From positions 4,836,001 through 4,900,000 of the forward strand of contig NZ_CP023691.1 of assembly GCF_008704855.1 (NCBI RefSeq): a stretch of 64,000 nucleotides of DNA, given 5' to 3'. Made by a program: the position numbers and the translations under genes. The DNA comes from Streptomyces platensis. GTDB taxonomy: Bacteria > Actinomycetota > Actinomycetes > Streptomycetales > Streptomycetaceae. Under the pieces are notes generated by a model. That model was not told the DNA's origin. It saw only the letters and a program-made list of their open reading frames with translations, and did no database searches. Positions 34,475 through 42,825 of the stretch are shown one piece after another (position 1 is the stretch's first letter; each line of letters begins with the position of its first letter).

Positions 34475-36676
34475 GTGGTCCACACCATGCGATTCGGCAT
34501 GGGACTCCGAGGAAAGAGCAGGCGGCGCGTGGAGACAGGTGAGGAGTTCGGGCCTTGGTTGGCCCGACAGCTCAAGCTCGCAGGGAAGACGCAGGCTGAA
34601 CTGGCCGACGAGCTCAAGCTGACTCGGGCCGCTGTGTCCGCATGGATCACCGGCAGGTCGACGCCTCGCCCGACCGTCATGGCGGACATCGCCAAGGCGC
34701 TCGGCACGGATGTGGGCACGGTGCACACCCGAACCACCGACACCCAAGCCGGCCTCCCGGTCACCTGGTACCACCGCCCCGGCTACCCCGACGGCGGCCG
34801 CGACCTGGGCAATGCCGCAGCCTTCGCCTTCGACGCCGACGTGCAGGTCCTCGCGCGAGAGACTTGCCAGAACAGCCTGGACGAGCGGCTGACGGAGAAC
34901 GGCCGCCCGGTCAAGGTCCGCTACACCCTGCACGAGCTCACCGGCGAAGCCCTGGACGCTTTTCGTGAGGCGATCCTCTGGAACGATCTCTTTCCGCACT
35001 ACTTCGCCGTCTCGGAGGCCGCCGGTAACCAGAAGGTCGGTCGGGTCGTGGACGCCGGGGTGCGCGACATGTACGAGAAGGGCCGCTTGGTCCTGCTGCG
35101 CGTCGACGACTACAACGCCTCCGGGCTCATCGGCGACGACTATGCGGACGGCAAGTTCGCCGCCGTGGTCAGACGCCAACTGGAGAGCCTCAAGTCCGGT
35201 CCCGGCGCCGGTGGTTCGTACGGCTTGGGCAAGGCGACGCTGTGGGCCACCAGCGCCCTCGGGCTCGTGCTCATCAACTCCACTCTCTCCGTGCCTCACG
35301 AGGGACGTACCGAGCGACGGGTCATCGGGCGTCTCGAACTGCCGTGGCGTGAGGTCGACGGCGAGTCGTACGCAGGCCCCGCCTGGTTCGGGCGCCCCGA
35401 TCCTGACTCGCCCGGGGCCATGGTCGCCCGTTCCTGGTGGGCGGACGAGGAGACCGTGGAGAGCCTGCATCTGACCCGGGAGAACGACGAACCCGGTACG
35501 TCCTTCCTCATCGTCGGTGCGCACGATGTGGCCGGCCTCGCGGCGAACTCCTCCGATCCCGACGACGGGTTCGTCGGCGACGAGGAGGGCGATGAGGACA
35601 CGCGTGACATCAACACGATGCACGCCCGACTGGTCGAAGCACTGGGGCGTGACTTCTGGGCCGCGATGACCGGCGGGGGCAGCAAGCTCCCCCTCCTGGA
35701 GGTCTCTGTCCGTGCCCTGCGGAACGGCAAGGAGGTCGTGGCGGAGCAGCAAGTGGACCCTTCTGTCGAACAGCCCTCCCGGACCCGTGCCCTGAGGGCG
35801 CACTACGAGGGCACCACGGTGGATCGCCTCACCGAGGCCGGGCAGGTGGCGGCGCGGAGCGTCCCGCTGAAGCTGCCGCTGTCCGGAGGCGCCCATGGGA
35901 CGTTCGGTACGCACCAAGCGGTTCTGCTCGTCACCGAGGCGGAGAGGGACAGGGACGGGGCGAAGAACCGGATGCACTCGCTGCGCGGCAATCGCATGAC
36001 CGTCAAGAGGACCGTGGTCCCGAGGCTGCCGAACAGCACCAACCCTTTCCAGGCCGTTCTGTTGGTGGGGGAGGCGGCCGGAGAAACGGCCCCCTTCGCG
36101 AAGGAGGCCGAGGATTTCCTGCGTGCGGCGGAACCTCCCGAGCACGACCGTTGGGGGCAGACGGAAGAGCTGACACTGCGTTGGTCACCGTCCGCGTACC
36201 GGCGGATCAACGCGCTGACCGCCGAGGCCAACAATGCGGTGAGAGAACTTGTCGCACGGCCGAAGCGCAGCAGCGGCGAAGGCGGTGAGGCCCTGCGCAA
36301 GGCGTTGACAGTGCGAACGAGGCCCAAGGCCAAGACACCCACCGGCCCGGTGGTTCCGGTCCTGGACGGGCTCGACGCGACGGTCGGCGACGGCGGGGAG
36401 TGGCAGATCACCGGCGAAGTGAGCATCGCGCGTGGCGACGAGATCGTCCCGATGGTGCCGGTGGCTCAGCTGGACGTGCGCTCGGGGGGCCGCCCCAGGC
36501 TGGACTGGGCGGAGCTCATGGGCGTCGAGGGCTGCGAAGCGGAGGACGGAATACTGCGCTTCACACCCGGCGCGCGGCGTGCGAAGTTCCGAGGAACCAC
36601 CGACGTCACCAGCCACCCGGTCAGAACCACTCTCACCCGTCTCGTTGTCGAACTCCGTGCCGGCAAGGGGGAGTGA
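34475..36676 (+). CDS. XRE HTH fused to MutL/MORC-type GHKL ATPase
   Basis: Up to 733 aa. Residues about 24-78 are a classic XRE/Cro helix-turn-helix (KTQAELADELKLTRAAVSAWITGRSTP). A GHKL ATPase follows: N box ARETCQNSLDE at about 127-137 with the catalytic Glu and Mg-binding Asn, a D-box-like RVDDYNASGL at about 209-218, and a glycine-rich lid GAGGSYGLGKATLW at about 244-257. The pattern is that of the MutL/MORC-related ATPases reported in predicted bacterial restriction-modification operons. A Lys/Arg-rich region and a beta-rich C terminus of about 100 residues follow. Start choices are GTG 34475, ATG 34487 or ATG 34499; none has a ribosome site. The first gene of a three-gene operon, it probably both autoregulates and acts as an ATP-driven DNA clamp or switch. 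Confidence 0.85.
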   Translation: MVHTMRFGMGLRGKSRRRVETGEEFGPWLARQLKLAGKTQAELADELKLTRAAVSAWITGRSTPRPTVMADIAKALGTDVGTVHTRTTDTQAGLPVTWYHRPGYPDGGRDLGNAAAFAFDADVQVLARETCQNSLDERLTENGRPVKVRYTLHELTGEALDAFREAILWNDLFPHYFAVSEAAGNQKVGRVVDAGVRDMYEKGRLVLLRVDDYNASGLIGDDYADGKFAAVVRRQLESLKSGPGAGGSYGLGKATLWATSALGLVLINSTLSVPHEGRTERRVIGRLELPWREVDGESYAGPAWFGRPDPDSPGAMVARSWWADEETVESLHLTRENDEPGTSFLIVGAHDVAGLAANSSDPDDGFVGDEEGDEDTRDINTMHARLVEALGRDFWAAMTGGGSKLPLLEVSVRALRNGKEVVAEQQVDPSVEQPSRTRALRAHYEGTTVDRLTEAGQVAARSVPLKLPLSGGAHGTFGTHQAVLLVTEAERDRDGAKNRMHSLRGNRMTVKRTVVPRLPNSTNPFQAVLLVGEAAGETAPFAKEAEDFLRAAEPPEHDRWGQTEELTLRWSPSAYRRINALTAEANNAVRELVARPKRSSGEGGEALRKALTVRTRPKAKTPTGPVVPVLDGLDATVGDGGEWQITGEVSIARGDEIVPMVPVAQLDVRSGGRPRLDWAELMGVEGCEAEDGILRFTPGARRAKFRGTTDVTSHPVRTTLTRLVVELRAGKGE

Positions 36677-36679
36677 CGC

Positions 36680-37675
36680 GTGAAGTTCTACCCGTACAAG
36701 CGGCTCAACCGGCCGGTCACGCTCAGGGTGACCTCGGTCTCCCTCAAGCTCTCCGACGGTACCCGCGACCAGTTGGAGATCGCCGCGTACTCGGCCCAAC
36801 AGCAGGCTGTCGCGCTCGGTATCGCGGGCCACACAGACTGGGTGAGCGCCACGATCGGTCTTTCGGCGACGCTGCCGCCCGGGGCGAACACCCTGGACGC
36901 GCCCTGGTCGGATCTGTGTGTCCTCGCCGTGCTGACGGACGGCGAGACCAATGTCCGTACCTCTGCGAATCTCACGCTCGACGCGGAGGACGGCCGGGAC
37001 TGGTCCGGCTCGCTGGAGCTGTTCCGTGACGATCACCTGGGGCGGGCCTCCCTCGCCGTGTACGCCGTCGGGACAGTGGACGGAGTGCGCGGACGGTCGA
37101 TCGCCGAGACCGACCGGAGCTGGATCATCGACACGGTTTCCGACGAGCCGGTCCGTGGGCTCCAACTCGACGTCCAGAAAGCGTCGTTCAAGAGAAGCTC
37201 CCGGGAGTGGCTCCAGGCCTACGCCGACGCGCCCTGGATCGCGGACATCTCGGCCAGAGTCCCCACCGTGTTCGTGAACACCGATGTCGAAGGTGTCATC
37301 GACCTGTTGGACAGCAATGGCTCGGGTGTGGACAGCAAGGTGCGTGACCTCCTGGTCGCCCAGATGGCCACCGACGTCTGGACCGCGGTGTTTCACGGTG
37401 CCATCGGCGATCTGGAGGTGGAACCCGGTGGCGGGCCGGTCTTCCCCACCGACTGGCAGGGCGAGGTGCTGCGGGAGATGCTCCCGGACGTGATTCCCGG
37501 CGTCCATGTCGAGGAGGCCCTACGGCAGGTCCATCGCCGGCGCACCGGCGACTCGGGCTGGGTGGAGCTACAGACGCGTATCCATTACGCGGCGGTCCGC
37601 CGCGCCGATGCCACCAAGGCGCTTGCCTTTGTCATCCGCAGTCTGGAACAGATGAACCGCGAGAGTGAGACGTGA
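36680..37675 (+). CDS. uncharacterised defence-island protein
   Basis: A 331-aa protein starting at GTG 36680, three bases after the XRE-GHKL stop and behind a strong GGGGGAG. The N-terminal half is predicted beta-rich (alternating strands such as VTLRVTSVSLKL and SLAVYAVGTV). The C-terminal half is helical and includes conserved-looking Trp residues (SREWLQAYADAPWI) and a polar segment EEALRQVHRRRTGDSGW. I see no PD-(D/E)XK, HKD, HNH or nucleotide-binding motif. Its last bases (GTGA) overlap the start of the next gene, so it is made together with the XRE-GHKL ATPase and the 292-aa protein and may be their complex partner. I do not recognise the family. Confidence 0.8.
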   Translation: MKFYPYKRLNRPVTLRVTSVSLKLSDGTRDQLEIAAYSAQQQAVALGIAGHTDWVSATIGLSATLPPGANTLDAPWSDLCVLAVLTDGETNVRTSANLTLDAEDGRDWSGSLELFRDDHLGRASLAVYAVGTVDGVRGRSIAETDRSWIIDTVSDEPVRGLQLDVQKASFKRSSREWLQAYADAPWIADISARVPTVFVNTDVEGVIDLLDSNGSGVDSKVRDLLVAQMATDVWTAVFHGAIGDLEVEPGGGPVFPTDWQGEVLREMLPDVIPGVHVEEALRQVHRRRTGDSGWVELQTRIHYAAVRRADATKALAFVIRSLEQMNRESET

Positions 37676-38550
37676 TCACCCAACCGAACCACGTACCGGA
37701 GCGCCTGGGGCTGCTCGCCACCTCTGCCGTCGATCCGTTTCTCACCGAGGAACTACTCAAAGGCGAACAGGTTCACGGCGGCATCGATCTCGCCAAGGTC
37801 GTCGAGCCGCTCCCCGAGGACGACGCCAGGTGGTGGGTCGAGCCGATCCGGAGCCTGGTGGAAGACGCCATGTTCGAGTTCCGGGAGGACCGCACCCGAG
37901 CCGACGCATGGCTCGCGCCACGGCTCCATGCCACGCTGCGCCTGACGCGGCGAGAAGCGGCGGACAAGCGTCTGTGGAACCACCTCGCCCTGGCTGTGGC
38001 CCCGGACTATGTGGTCTGGCGGCACCTGTCGGAGCCGACGGCGAGCAGGCCGGAAAGGCGCATCGCTGCCGAGCGCTTCCGTGGCCCCGCGGACCGTCAG
38101 TGTTTCTCCCGCCTGTGGTGGGCGGCCGAACTCTTCAGGAACGGGTCGGACTACGAGCCGGTCGAGGTCGCCTGCGGAAATCAGGACCTCATCCACACCG
38201 TTCTCCGGAGCGAGTTGATCGATCACCGTCCCACCGCTCAGGCCTTGGTCCGTCTTCTGAAGAGCGGCCAGGTCTCCGGCGGGCGAGAGGTCAACGGCCT
38301 CAGCGTCGCGATCAACGCGGCGGGAGCGACCTTGATCTACGACATCCTCGCGCCGGACCAGCCCCGCGACCCCGCCCAACTGCGGGACTGGATCGCGGAA
38401 GCGGAATCAGCGCCACCGGTCGAGCGGTACGAACTCCCGAACGGGCCGGACGAGGACCCTGTCCCGGAGGAATCCGTGGCTGCGCTCACCAGCTACTTCG
38501 CGGAGCTGTTCGAGACTGCGCCGGTCAGAGGCAGGAAGAGCGGGGATTGA
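37672..38550 (+). CDS. DUF6339-like protein
   Basis: A 292-aa protein. It opens with a helical segment (VDPFLTEELLKG) and then has Trp-rich motifs: DDARWWVEPIRSLVEDAMFEFR, DAWLAPRLHATLRL and LWNHLALAVAPDYVVWRHL, followed by CFSRLWWAAELFRNG. The RLWW and WxxR pattern resembles proteins labelled DUF6339, which occur next to methyltransferases and helicases in defence loci. I make this match from memory of the motif and hold it loosely. No catalytic signature is evident. The start GTG 37672 overlaps the stop of the preceding gene. Its stop lies 17 bases from that of the convergent methyltransferase. Confidence 0.75.
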   Translation: MITQPNHVPERLGLLATSAVDPFLTEELLKGEQVHGGIDLAKVVEPLPEDDARWWVEPIRSLVEDAMFEFREDRTRADAWLAPRLHATLRLTRREAADKRLWNHLALAVAPDYVVWRHLSEPTASRPERRIAAERFRGPADRQCFSRLWWAAELFRNGSDYEPVEVACGNQDLIHTVLRSELIDHRPTAQALVRLLKSGQVSGGREVNGLSVAINAAGATLIYDILAPDQPRDPAQLRDWIAEAESAPPVERYELPNGPDEDPVPEESVAALTSYFAELFETAPVRGRKSGD

Positions 38551-38567
38551 CCTGGGCCGTGCTCGGA

Positions 38568-39947
38568 CTACTTCGCCGACGCCTTCTTGCTCTTTCGAGG
38601 GCGCACGGAGGAAGGGGGCGGCACCTGGTCCTTGGGACGCGGGCACCTGTCGGTGCAGGCGGCGGCGGCCCCGCAGCCGTTGCTTCGCAGCTTGGTCCGC
38701 TGTTCCTCCGTGGCCGGCTGCCATGGCTTCCTCAACGCCTCCGGGTTCGGTTTGGGGAGTCCGAGAGCGGCACTCAGCAGGTGCGCACCGAACAGGGGCG
38801 GTACGGCGTTGCCCACCTGCTGGGCCTGTGCCGTACCGGACCACGGATAGTCCGGGGGGAAGCTCTGCAGCATCCCCGCCTCGTTCATGCTGAACCGTGC
38901 GCCCTCGTAGACGACGCTCTCGTCGAGGTGCTGGAACACTACGAAGCGGCTGATCTTGCCGGTGACGGTGAAGGCGGGCTGCTGGTCGCTTCGTACGCCT
39001 CGTCGCCCCGGGTGGCTGGAGCTGCCGTAGTTCGAGCGAACCAGGAACGGAGTGCGGCGCCCCGGATGTGAGCCCACCTGGTTCGCGAGGGCATCACCCA
39101 TCGATCTCCAGGGCTGCAGGTCCTCGTCGCCTGTTGCCTGGTGCTCATCGGTCTCCGGCTCGGTGCCGTCGTAGAGGGTCGCCTGATGGACCTGGCCCGC
39201 GGCCTGGTCGTGTTCGTTCTTCCCGTTCCTTCGGTTCCATTGCTTGGCTTCGTAGGAATAGTGAGTCGGCGAGGGAAGCGAGGGCTCACCAAGCCCTTCA
39301 CGCCGAGCGATCAGCACCGCGCGGGATCGCGTCTGCGGAACCCCGTAGGTCTCGGTGTCGAGGACATCGACGACGACCTTGTACTTGGTCCCGTCGGGTA
39401 GCCCTGTCTCCTCCAGCACCTTGGCATAGTGCTTCCAGAGCGCCTCGACCTCGCGGACCTGCTCCAGGACGATGACGTCGTACGGGCGGTGCTCCCGGTT
39501 CGGGCTCCGGGTCGCCTGAATCGCGTATCGGAGGGGTTCGAGGACCAATGCGGTACGTGGATCGGTGAGCGTCTTCAGGTCCTCGTCGATCTCCTGGTCG
39601 GAGTCGCCCGCCATCAGTCGCTCGATGTACCCCTTGACCCTGTCCAGAGCTTGGCGTCCGGCGCCGTGCCCGGCCACCGAGTACGTCTGGCACGGAGGGC
39701 CACCTGCGAGCACGCTGATCTCCGGCGGCAGGGACTCGAAGGAATCCCTGCGTACCGCGCTAACGTCGGCGTGAAGGGTGTCCAGCCCGGCCGCGTATCG
39801 GGTGAGGCACGCGCTTCTGTCCCACTCGATACCGAGACTCGGGATGTCGAGTGCGTGCCCAGCGACATCCAGCCCTCCGGGTCCTGCGAAGAGATCCAGG
39901 ACAAAGGGCTTGTCGAGGATGGACTGGTGGTGCACCGAGCTGGTCAT
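38568..39947 (-). CDS. DNA cytosine-C5 methyltransferase (probable active subunit)
   Basis: A 459-aa enzyme transferring a methyl group from SAM to C5 of cytosine. Motif I is LDLFAGPGGLD at about residues 17-27. Motif IV is AGGPPCQTYS with the nucleophile Cys86. Motif VI is VLEQVREV (Glu kept, the usual Asn replaced by Gln). Motif VIII region is YGVPQTRSRAVLI and motif X is QVGNAVPPLFGAHL. About 180 residues between VIII and X make up the target-recognition region. The C terminus is unusual: a Cys cluster (CGAAAACTDRC) and a Lys-rich tail. The ATG at 39947 is chosen because the sequence before it overlaps the preceding gene. It follows the Cys-less methyltransferase by 11 bases and probably protects host DNA; it corresponds to DrmMII of class 2 DISARM. 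Confidence 0.92.
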   Translation of the reverse strand: MTSSVHHQSILDKPFVLDLFAGPGGLDVAGHALDIPSLGIEWDRSACLTRYAAGLDTLHADVSAVRRDSFESLPPEISVLAGGPPCQTYSVAGHGAGRQALDRVKGYIERLMAGDSDQEIDEDLKTLTDPRTALVLEPLRYAIQATRSPNREHRPYDVIVLEQVREVEALWKHYAKVLEETGLPDGTKYKVVVDVLDTETYGVPQTRSRAVLIARREGLGEPSLPSPTHYSYEAKQWNRRNGKNEHDQAAGQVHQATLYDGTEPETDEHQATGDEDLQPWRSMGDALANQVGSHPGRRTPFLVRSNYGSSSHPGRRGVRSDQQPAFTVTGKISRFVVFQHLDESVVYEGARFSMNEAGMLQSFPPDYPWSGTAQAQQVGNAVPPLFGAHLLSAALGLPKPNPEALRKPWQPATEEQRTKLRSNGCGAAAACTDRCPRPKDQVPPPSSVRPRKSKKASAK

Positions 39948-39958
39948 GTGGCGGAAGT

Positions 39959-40954
39959 TTAGCCGGCCGCGGGGACTCCCGGATCCCCGTTCAACGCTTC
40001 GGCGACGGCCCGTCCCAGCGCCTCGCCGACCGGCGGCGGGGTCGCATGCCCGATCTGGCGGTACCGGGCGGTCTTGAGTCCGGAGATCCCCCATACTGCG
40101 GGGAAGCCCTGGAGGAGAGCGGTCTGGTCCACCGTGATCCTTACCAGTCCGTCGTCCCCGAGTGACGGATCCCACCTGAAGTCGGGGCCGGGCGGCTCGT
40201 TCCCGAACGACTTCGTGTAGACCCCCATGCGTCGCCACTTGGCCTTTGTGCCGCTCGGTCCGAAGTCAGGGCCTCCGTGTGTCTTGGATCCGCCCACCAA
40301 GGTCGGCGCCACACTCTTTGCCTGGGCCGCCCAACGGTCGGCGTCCGGCCAGCCGCAGGAACGCATCGACGGTGCCAGCGCCTCTCCGACCGACACGTGT
40401 TCGTGGACGGTGGAGCGGGGCGGCCGGAAGGCACTCGCCCACTGCTGCTTGACGGCCACGAGGATGCCTTGCATGCGGTCCTGGGGCACTCCGAAGTCGG
40501 AGGCGTTCAGGATGAACCAGGCCAGTTCGTAGCCGAGGTGCTCCAGCTCTTTGCGGAGGAAGTCCCGTACCGGCGCCAGGGAATCCTGGTCGACCAGGGT
40601 GGGCACGTTCTCGATGATCAGTGCACGTGGCTGGACGGCGTGAACCAGATAGGCAGTCGCCTCGATGAGGCGTAACTCGGTGTCCGACGACTGGCGCGTC
40701 ACCGTCGCGCTCGACCTCACCCTGGGGAGACCGGCTGTCAGCAGATCGACGTCGTACACCTCGGGGTGGTCCACGGGGTCGAAGTCGAGAAGGTCCGCTT
40801 TCAGCACATTCCAATGCGGCCGGTTGGCTTTGAGCGTGTCGCAAGCAGACGGCTCGTTGTCCAGGAGGAGCCGAGGCGTGAAGCCCGCTCGTTCCAGCCC
40901 CAGAGCGAGTCCACCGGCCCCCGAGCACACGTCGACAAAGCTCAGTCCGCTCAA
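39959..40954 (-). CDS. cytosine-C5 methyltransferase homologue lacking the catalytic Cys
   Basis: A 331-aa protein with a recognisable C5-methyltransferase fold: motif I FVDVCSGAGGLALG, motif VI ALIIENVPTL with the conserved Glu115-Asn116, motif VIII ASDFGVPQDRMQGILV and motif X QIGHATPPPVGEALG. In motif IV, where GGPPCQ is expected, the sequence is TAGLPRVRSSA, so Arg78 replaces the nucleophile Cys. I checked the codons: CCC AGG. SAM binding may be kept but methyl transfer by the usual route is not possible. It starts with TTG 40954 overlapping the Vsr stop (TTGA) and is followed 11 bases later by the intact methyltransferase. It is probably a structural or specificity partner of that enzyme rather than a decayed gene, since the rest of the frame is clean. 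Confidence 0.85.
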   Translation of the reverse strand: MSGLSFVDVCSGAGGLALGLERAGFTPRLLLDNEPSACDTLKANRPHWNVLKADLLDFDPVDHPEVYDVDLLTAGLPRVRSSATVTRQSSDTELRLIEATAYLVHAVQPRALIIENVPTLVDQDSLAPVRDFLRKELEHLGYELAWFILNASDFGVPQDRMQGILVAVKQQWASAFRPPRSTVHEHVSVGEALAPSMRSCGWPDADRWAAQAKSVAPTLVGGSKTHGGPDFGPSGTKAKWRRMGVYTKSFGNEPPGPDFRWDPSLGDDGLVRITVDQTALLQGFPAVWGISGLKTARYRQIGHATPPPVGEALGRAVAEALNGDPGVPAAG

Positions 40955-41394
40955 CGTTTCCTCCCCCGTCCCCGCTGGGCCTTCCGCCGCTCCACCGCCG
41001 CCGCGATACGGAGAGTCACGTCATCCGGTGCTTCATGCTCCCAGAAGCGCAGTACCTCCCAGCCGGCCGCTACGAGGTGCTCCGTGGTCTCCGTATCACG
41101 CGCCATGTTGCGGTCCAACTTCTGCCGCCACGACTCTGCGTTCGACTTCGGCTGCGTCGCGTGTTCGGGGCAGCCGTGCCAGAAGCATCCGTCGATCAGG
41201 ACAGCTACTTTGACCGAGGTGAACGCCACGTCGATCCGGCGCCGCGCCATGCCTGGCACCGGGTACTCCACGCGGTAGCGCAGGCCGGCCGCGTGCAGGA
41301 GGCGTCGGACCAGCAGTTCGGCGGCCGTGTCCTTGCTCGCCTGCCTGCTCATGCGTGCGGAGACGGAGGGCGATGACGGCTTCATTGTGCTCAA
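40951..41394 (-). CDS. vsr: Vsr-like very short patch repair endonuclease
   Basis: A protein of 144-147 aa with the full Vsr pattern: MSRQASKDTAAELLVRRLLHAAG at the N terminus (catalytic Glu), RRIDVAF with the metal-binding Asp, VLIDGCFWHGCPEHATQPKSN with the His and zinc-binding Cys/His, and WEVLRFWEHE at the C terminus. Classical Vsr nicks T:G mismatches left by deamination of 5-methylcytosine, protecting genomes that carry a C5 methyltransferase. In defence operons it is also a candidate effector nuclease. The start is TTG 41394 or ATG 41385; neither has a good ribosome site. First gene of the Vsr-methyltransferase-methyltransferase unit; its stop overlaps the next start. Confidence 0.92.
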   Translation of the reverse strand: MSTMKPSSPSVSARMSRQASKDTAAELLVRRLLHAAGLRYRVEYPVPGMARRRIDVAFTSVKVAVLIDGCFWHGCPEHATQPKSNAESWRQKLDRNMARDTETTEHLVAAGWEVLRFWEHEAPDDVTLRIAAAVERRKAQRGRGRKR

Positions 41395-41448
41395 GGCGGC
41401 TGTGCCTCACGATCGTGGCTCGGTCCCGACGACAGTCGAGTCGCCGGA

Positions 41449-42545
41449 CTACGGCTGTCGTGTCGATTTCATCACGGGGCCGAGCGCTGCCGCACCGGAT
41501 TCCGCCTGCCGGGCCGTACCGCCGATGCAGGCAGCCTCGGGCATCGCCGTGTCAGCCTGTCGCCCGTTTTCAGGCCCCGGGCCGCCGTGACAGGCGTCGT
41601 AGTTCTGAGTGGACCCGCACCAACACCCCGCCCCCTCTCCGTCGGCCAAATCTCCGCCCGCCCCCGTCGCCGGCGTTGTCGCAGACTGCGGCAGTAGCGT
41701 CACGTCGTCCGGCAATGATCCCTCCGAGGCCGCGACGGCCTCGTACGACGGGACCGTGCCCGTCACGATGCCCAGGTTCGGGGTGCCCGAAGAGGACAGT
41801 TCCCGGAGCGACGACTCCATGGTCGACAGGTGTCCCTCATGGGATGGGTACTCCGAGGAGAGGGCCGGGTACGCCGAGATCAGTTCCGTCAGCTCCGTGG
41901 CCGGCCAGTGCAGGACTGCCATCGGGAAGGGGCGGGAGAGGGCCTCGCGGTAGGCGCCCAGTTCGGGGTGGAGGCGGGAGATTCCGGCGGCCAGTTCGGC
42001 GGGGTTGTCCGAGCCGAGGGACCAGATGCGTTTGGGGTCGTGGAGTTCGTCCAGGGAGACGGGGGCCGAGTGGACGGTGTCCGCCAGGGCGTCCCAGTCG
42101 TCGTGGGGCAGGCCCAGCACGCGGCGGACGCGGTGGCGGCCGTAGAGGAGGGGATGGGTGGTGGAAGGGGGTTCCGTGCCCTCCGGCAGCAACAGGCGGG
42201 CGGCCTCCGTGAGGGTTTCGGCCGCTGATTCCAGTTCGTCGTGGGCTTCGAGGGATTCCGCCGCGATCAGCCAGGGGCCCGGGTCGCGGGGGCGGCGAGG
42301 CGGATGCCCTCGATGATCGCCCTGGCCTCGGCCTCGTGACCGTACTCCCAGAGGTTCGAGGCCTTCACAGGGGAGGGTTGTCCAGGTCGGCGGTGGTCGA
42401 CAGCAGGCGGTCGTCGAGCGTGGTCGCGGCGGGGCGGTCGCCGGACAGTTCCAGGTGGGCCGCGGCGCGCAGGAGCAGGGCCTCGGCGTCCTCGGGGTAC
42501 AGGCCAGCGGTCCGCTCCAGGCGTGCCGCTTCTGCGGTGTGGTCA
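41449..42545 (-). pseudogene. frameshifted SEC-C motif protein
   Basis: The C-terminal two thirds (LIAAESLEAHDELESAAETL through the SEC-C zinc motif CWCGSTQNYDACHG) lie in one frame ending at 41449. A middle segment (KASNLWEYGHEAEARAIIEGIR) lies in a second frame, and the N-terminal tetratricopeptide-like segment (HTAEAARLERTAGLYPEDAEALLLRAAAHLEL) lies in a third, ending at a stop at 42365. At least two single-base frameshifts, near 42360 and 42290, separate them. In intact Streptomyces homologues these segments form one protein of about 350-400 aa. The true start lies near 42545 but cannot be fixed. Either a recent pseudogene or sequencing error; the bracketing segments are otherwise well preserved. 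Confidence 0.7.
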
Positions 42546-42825
42546 CCAGGCGGTGGCGGGCCGGCTCCGCCAGAGCTGCGAAGTGAGGGTGTGGCCAGGG
42601 GGTTCGGCGTGTTGTTGCTGCGGGGCGCGGGTGCTGACGGTGCGACACGAGCCGTCACGCAGTGAAATCGGAGCGGGGCGGTGGCGATGGTGGCTGTTGG
42701 CTCGGCCCCGGCTGCCCCGGCTGCCCCGGCTGCTTCGGTCATGCCGAACTGGGCGGTGCAGTGCCGCGTAGGGGTCGGTGGAGGCGAGCAGTCGCTCGCC
42801 TCCTTGGTGGCGGTGTCGGGTCGAG

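Noticed and set aside
21799-41394. BREX, Dnd/Ssp, type I restriction or Druantia
   Set aside because: No PglZ, DndCDE, HsdRMS or DruA-D signatures are present. DUF1998 occurs in other systems too, but the DrmA helicase next to it fits DISARM best.
21799-41394. DrmC (phospholipase D) as a hidden gene
   Set aside because: I looked for two HxKxxxxD motifs in the island's frames and saw none; the locus is therefore reported as lacking DrmC within the window.
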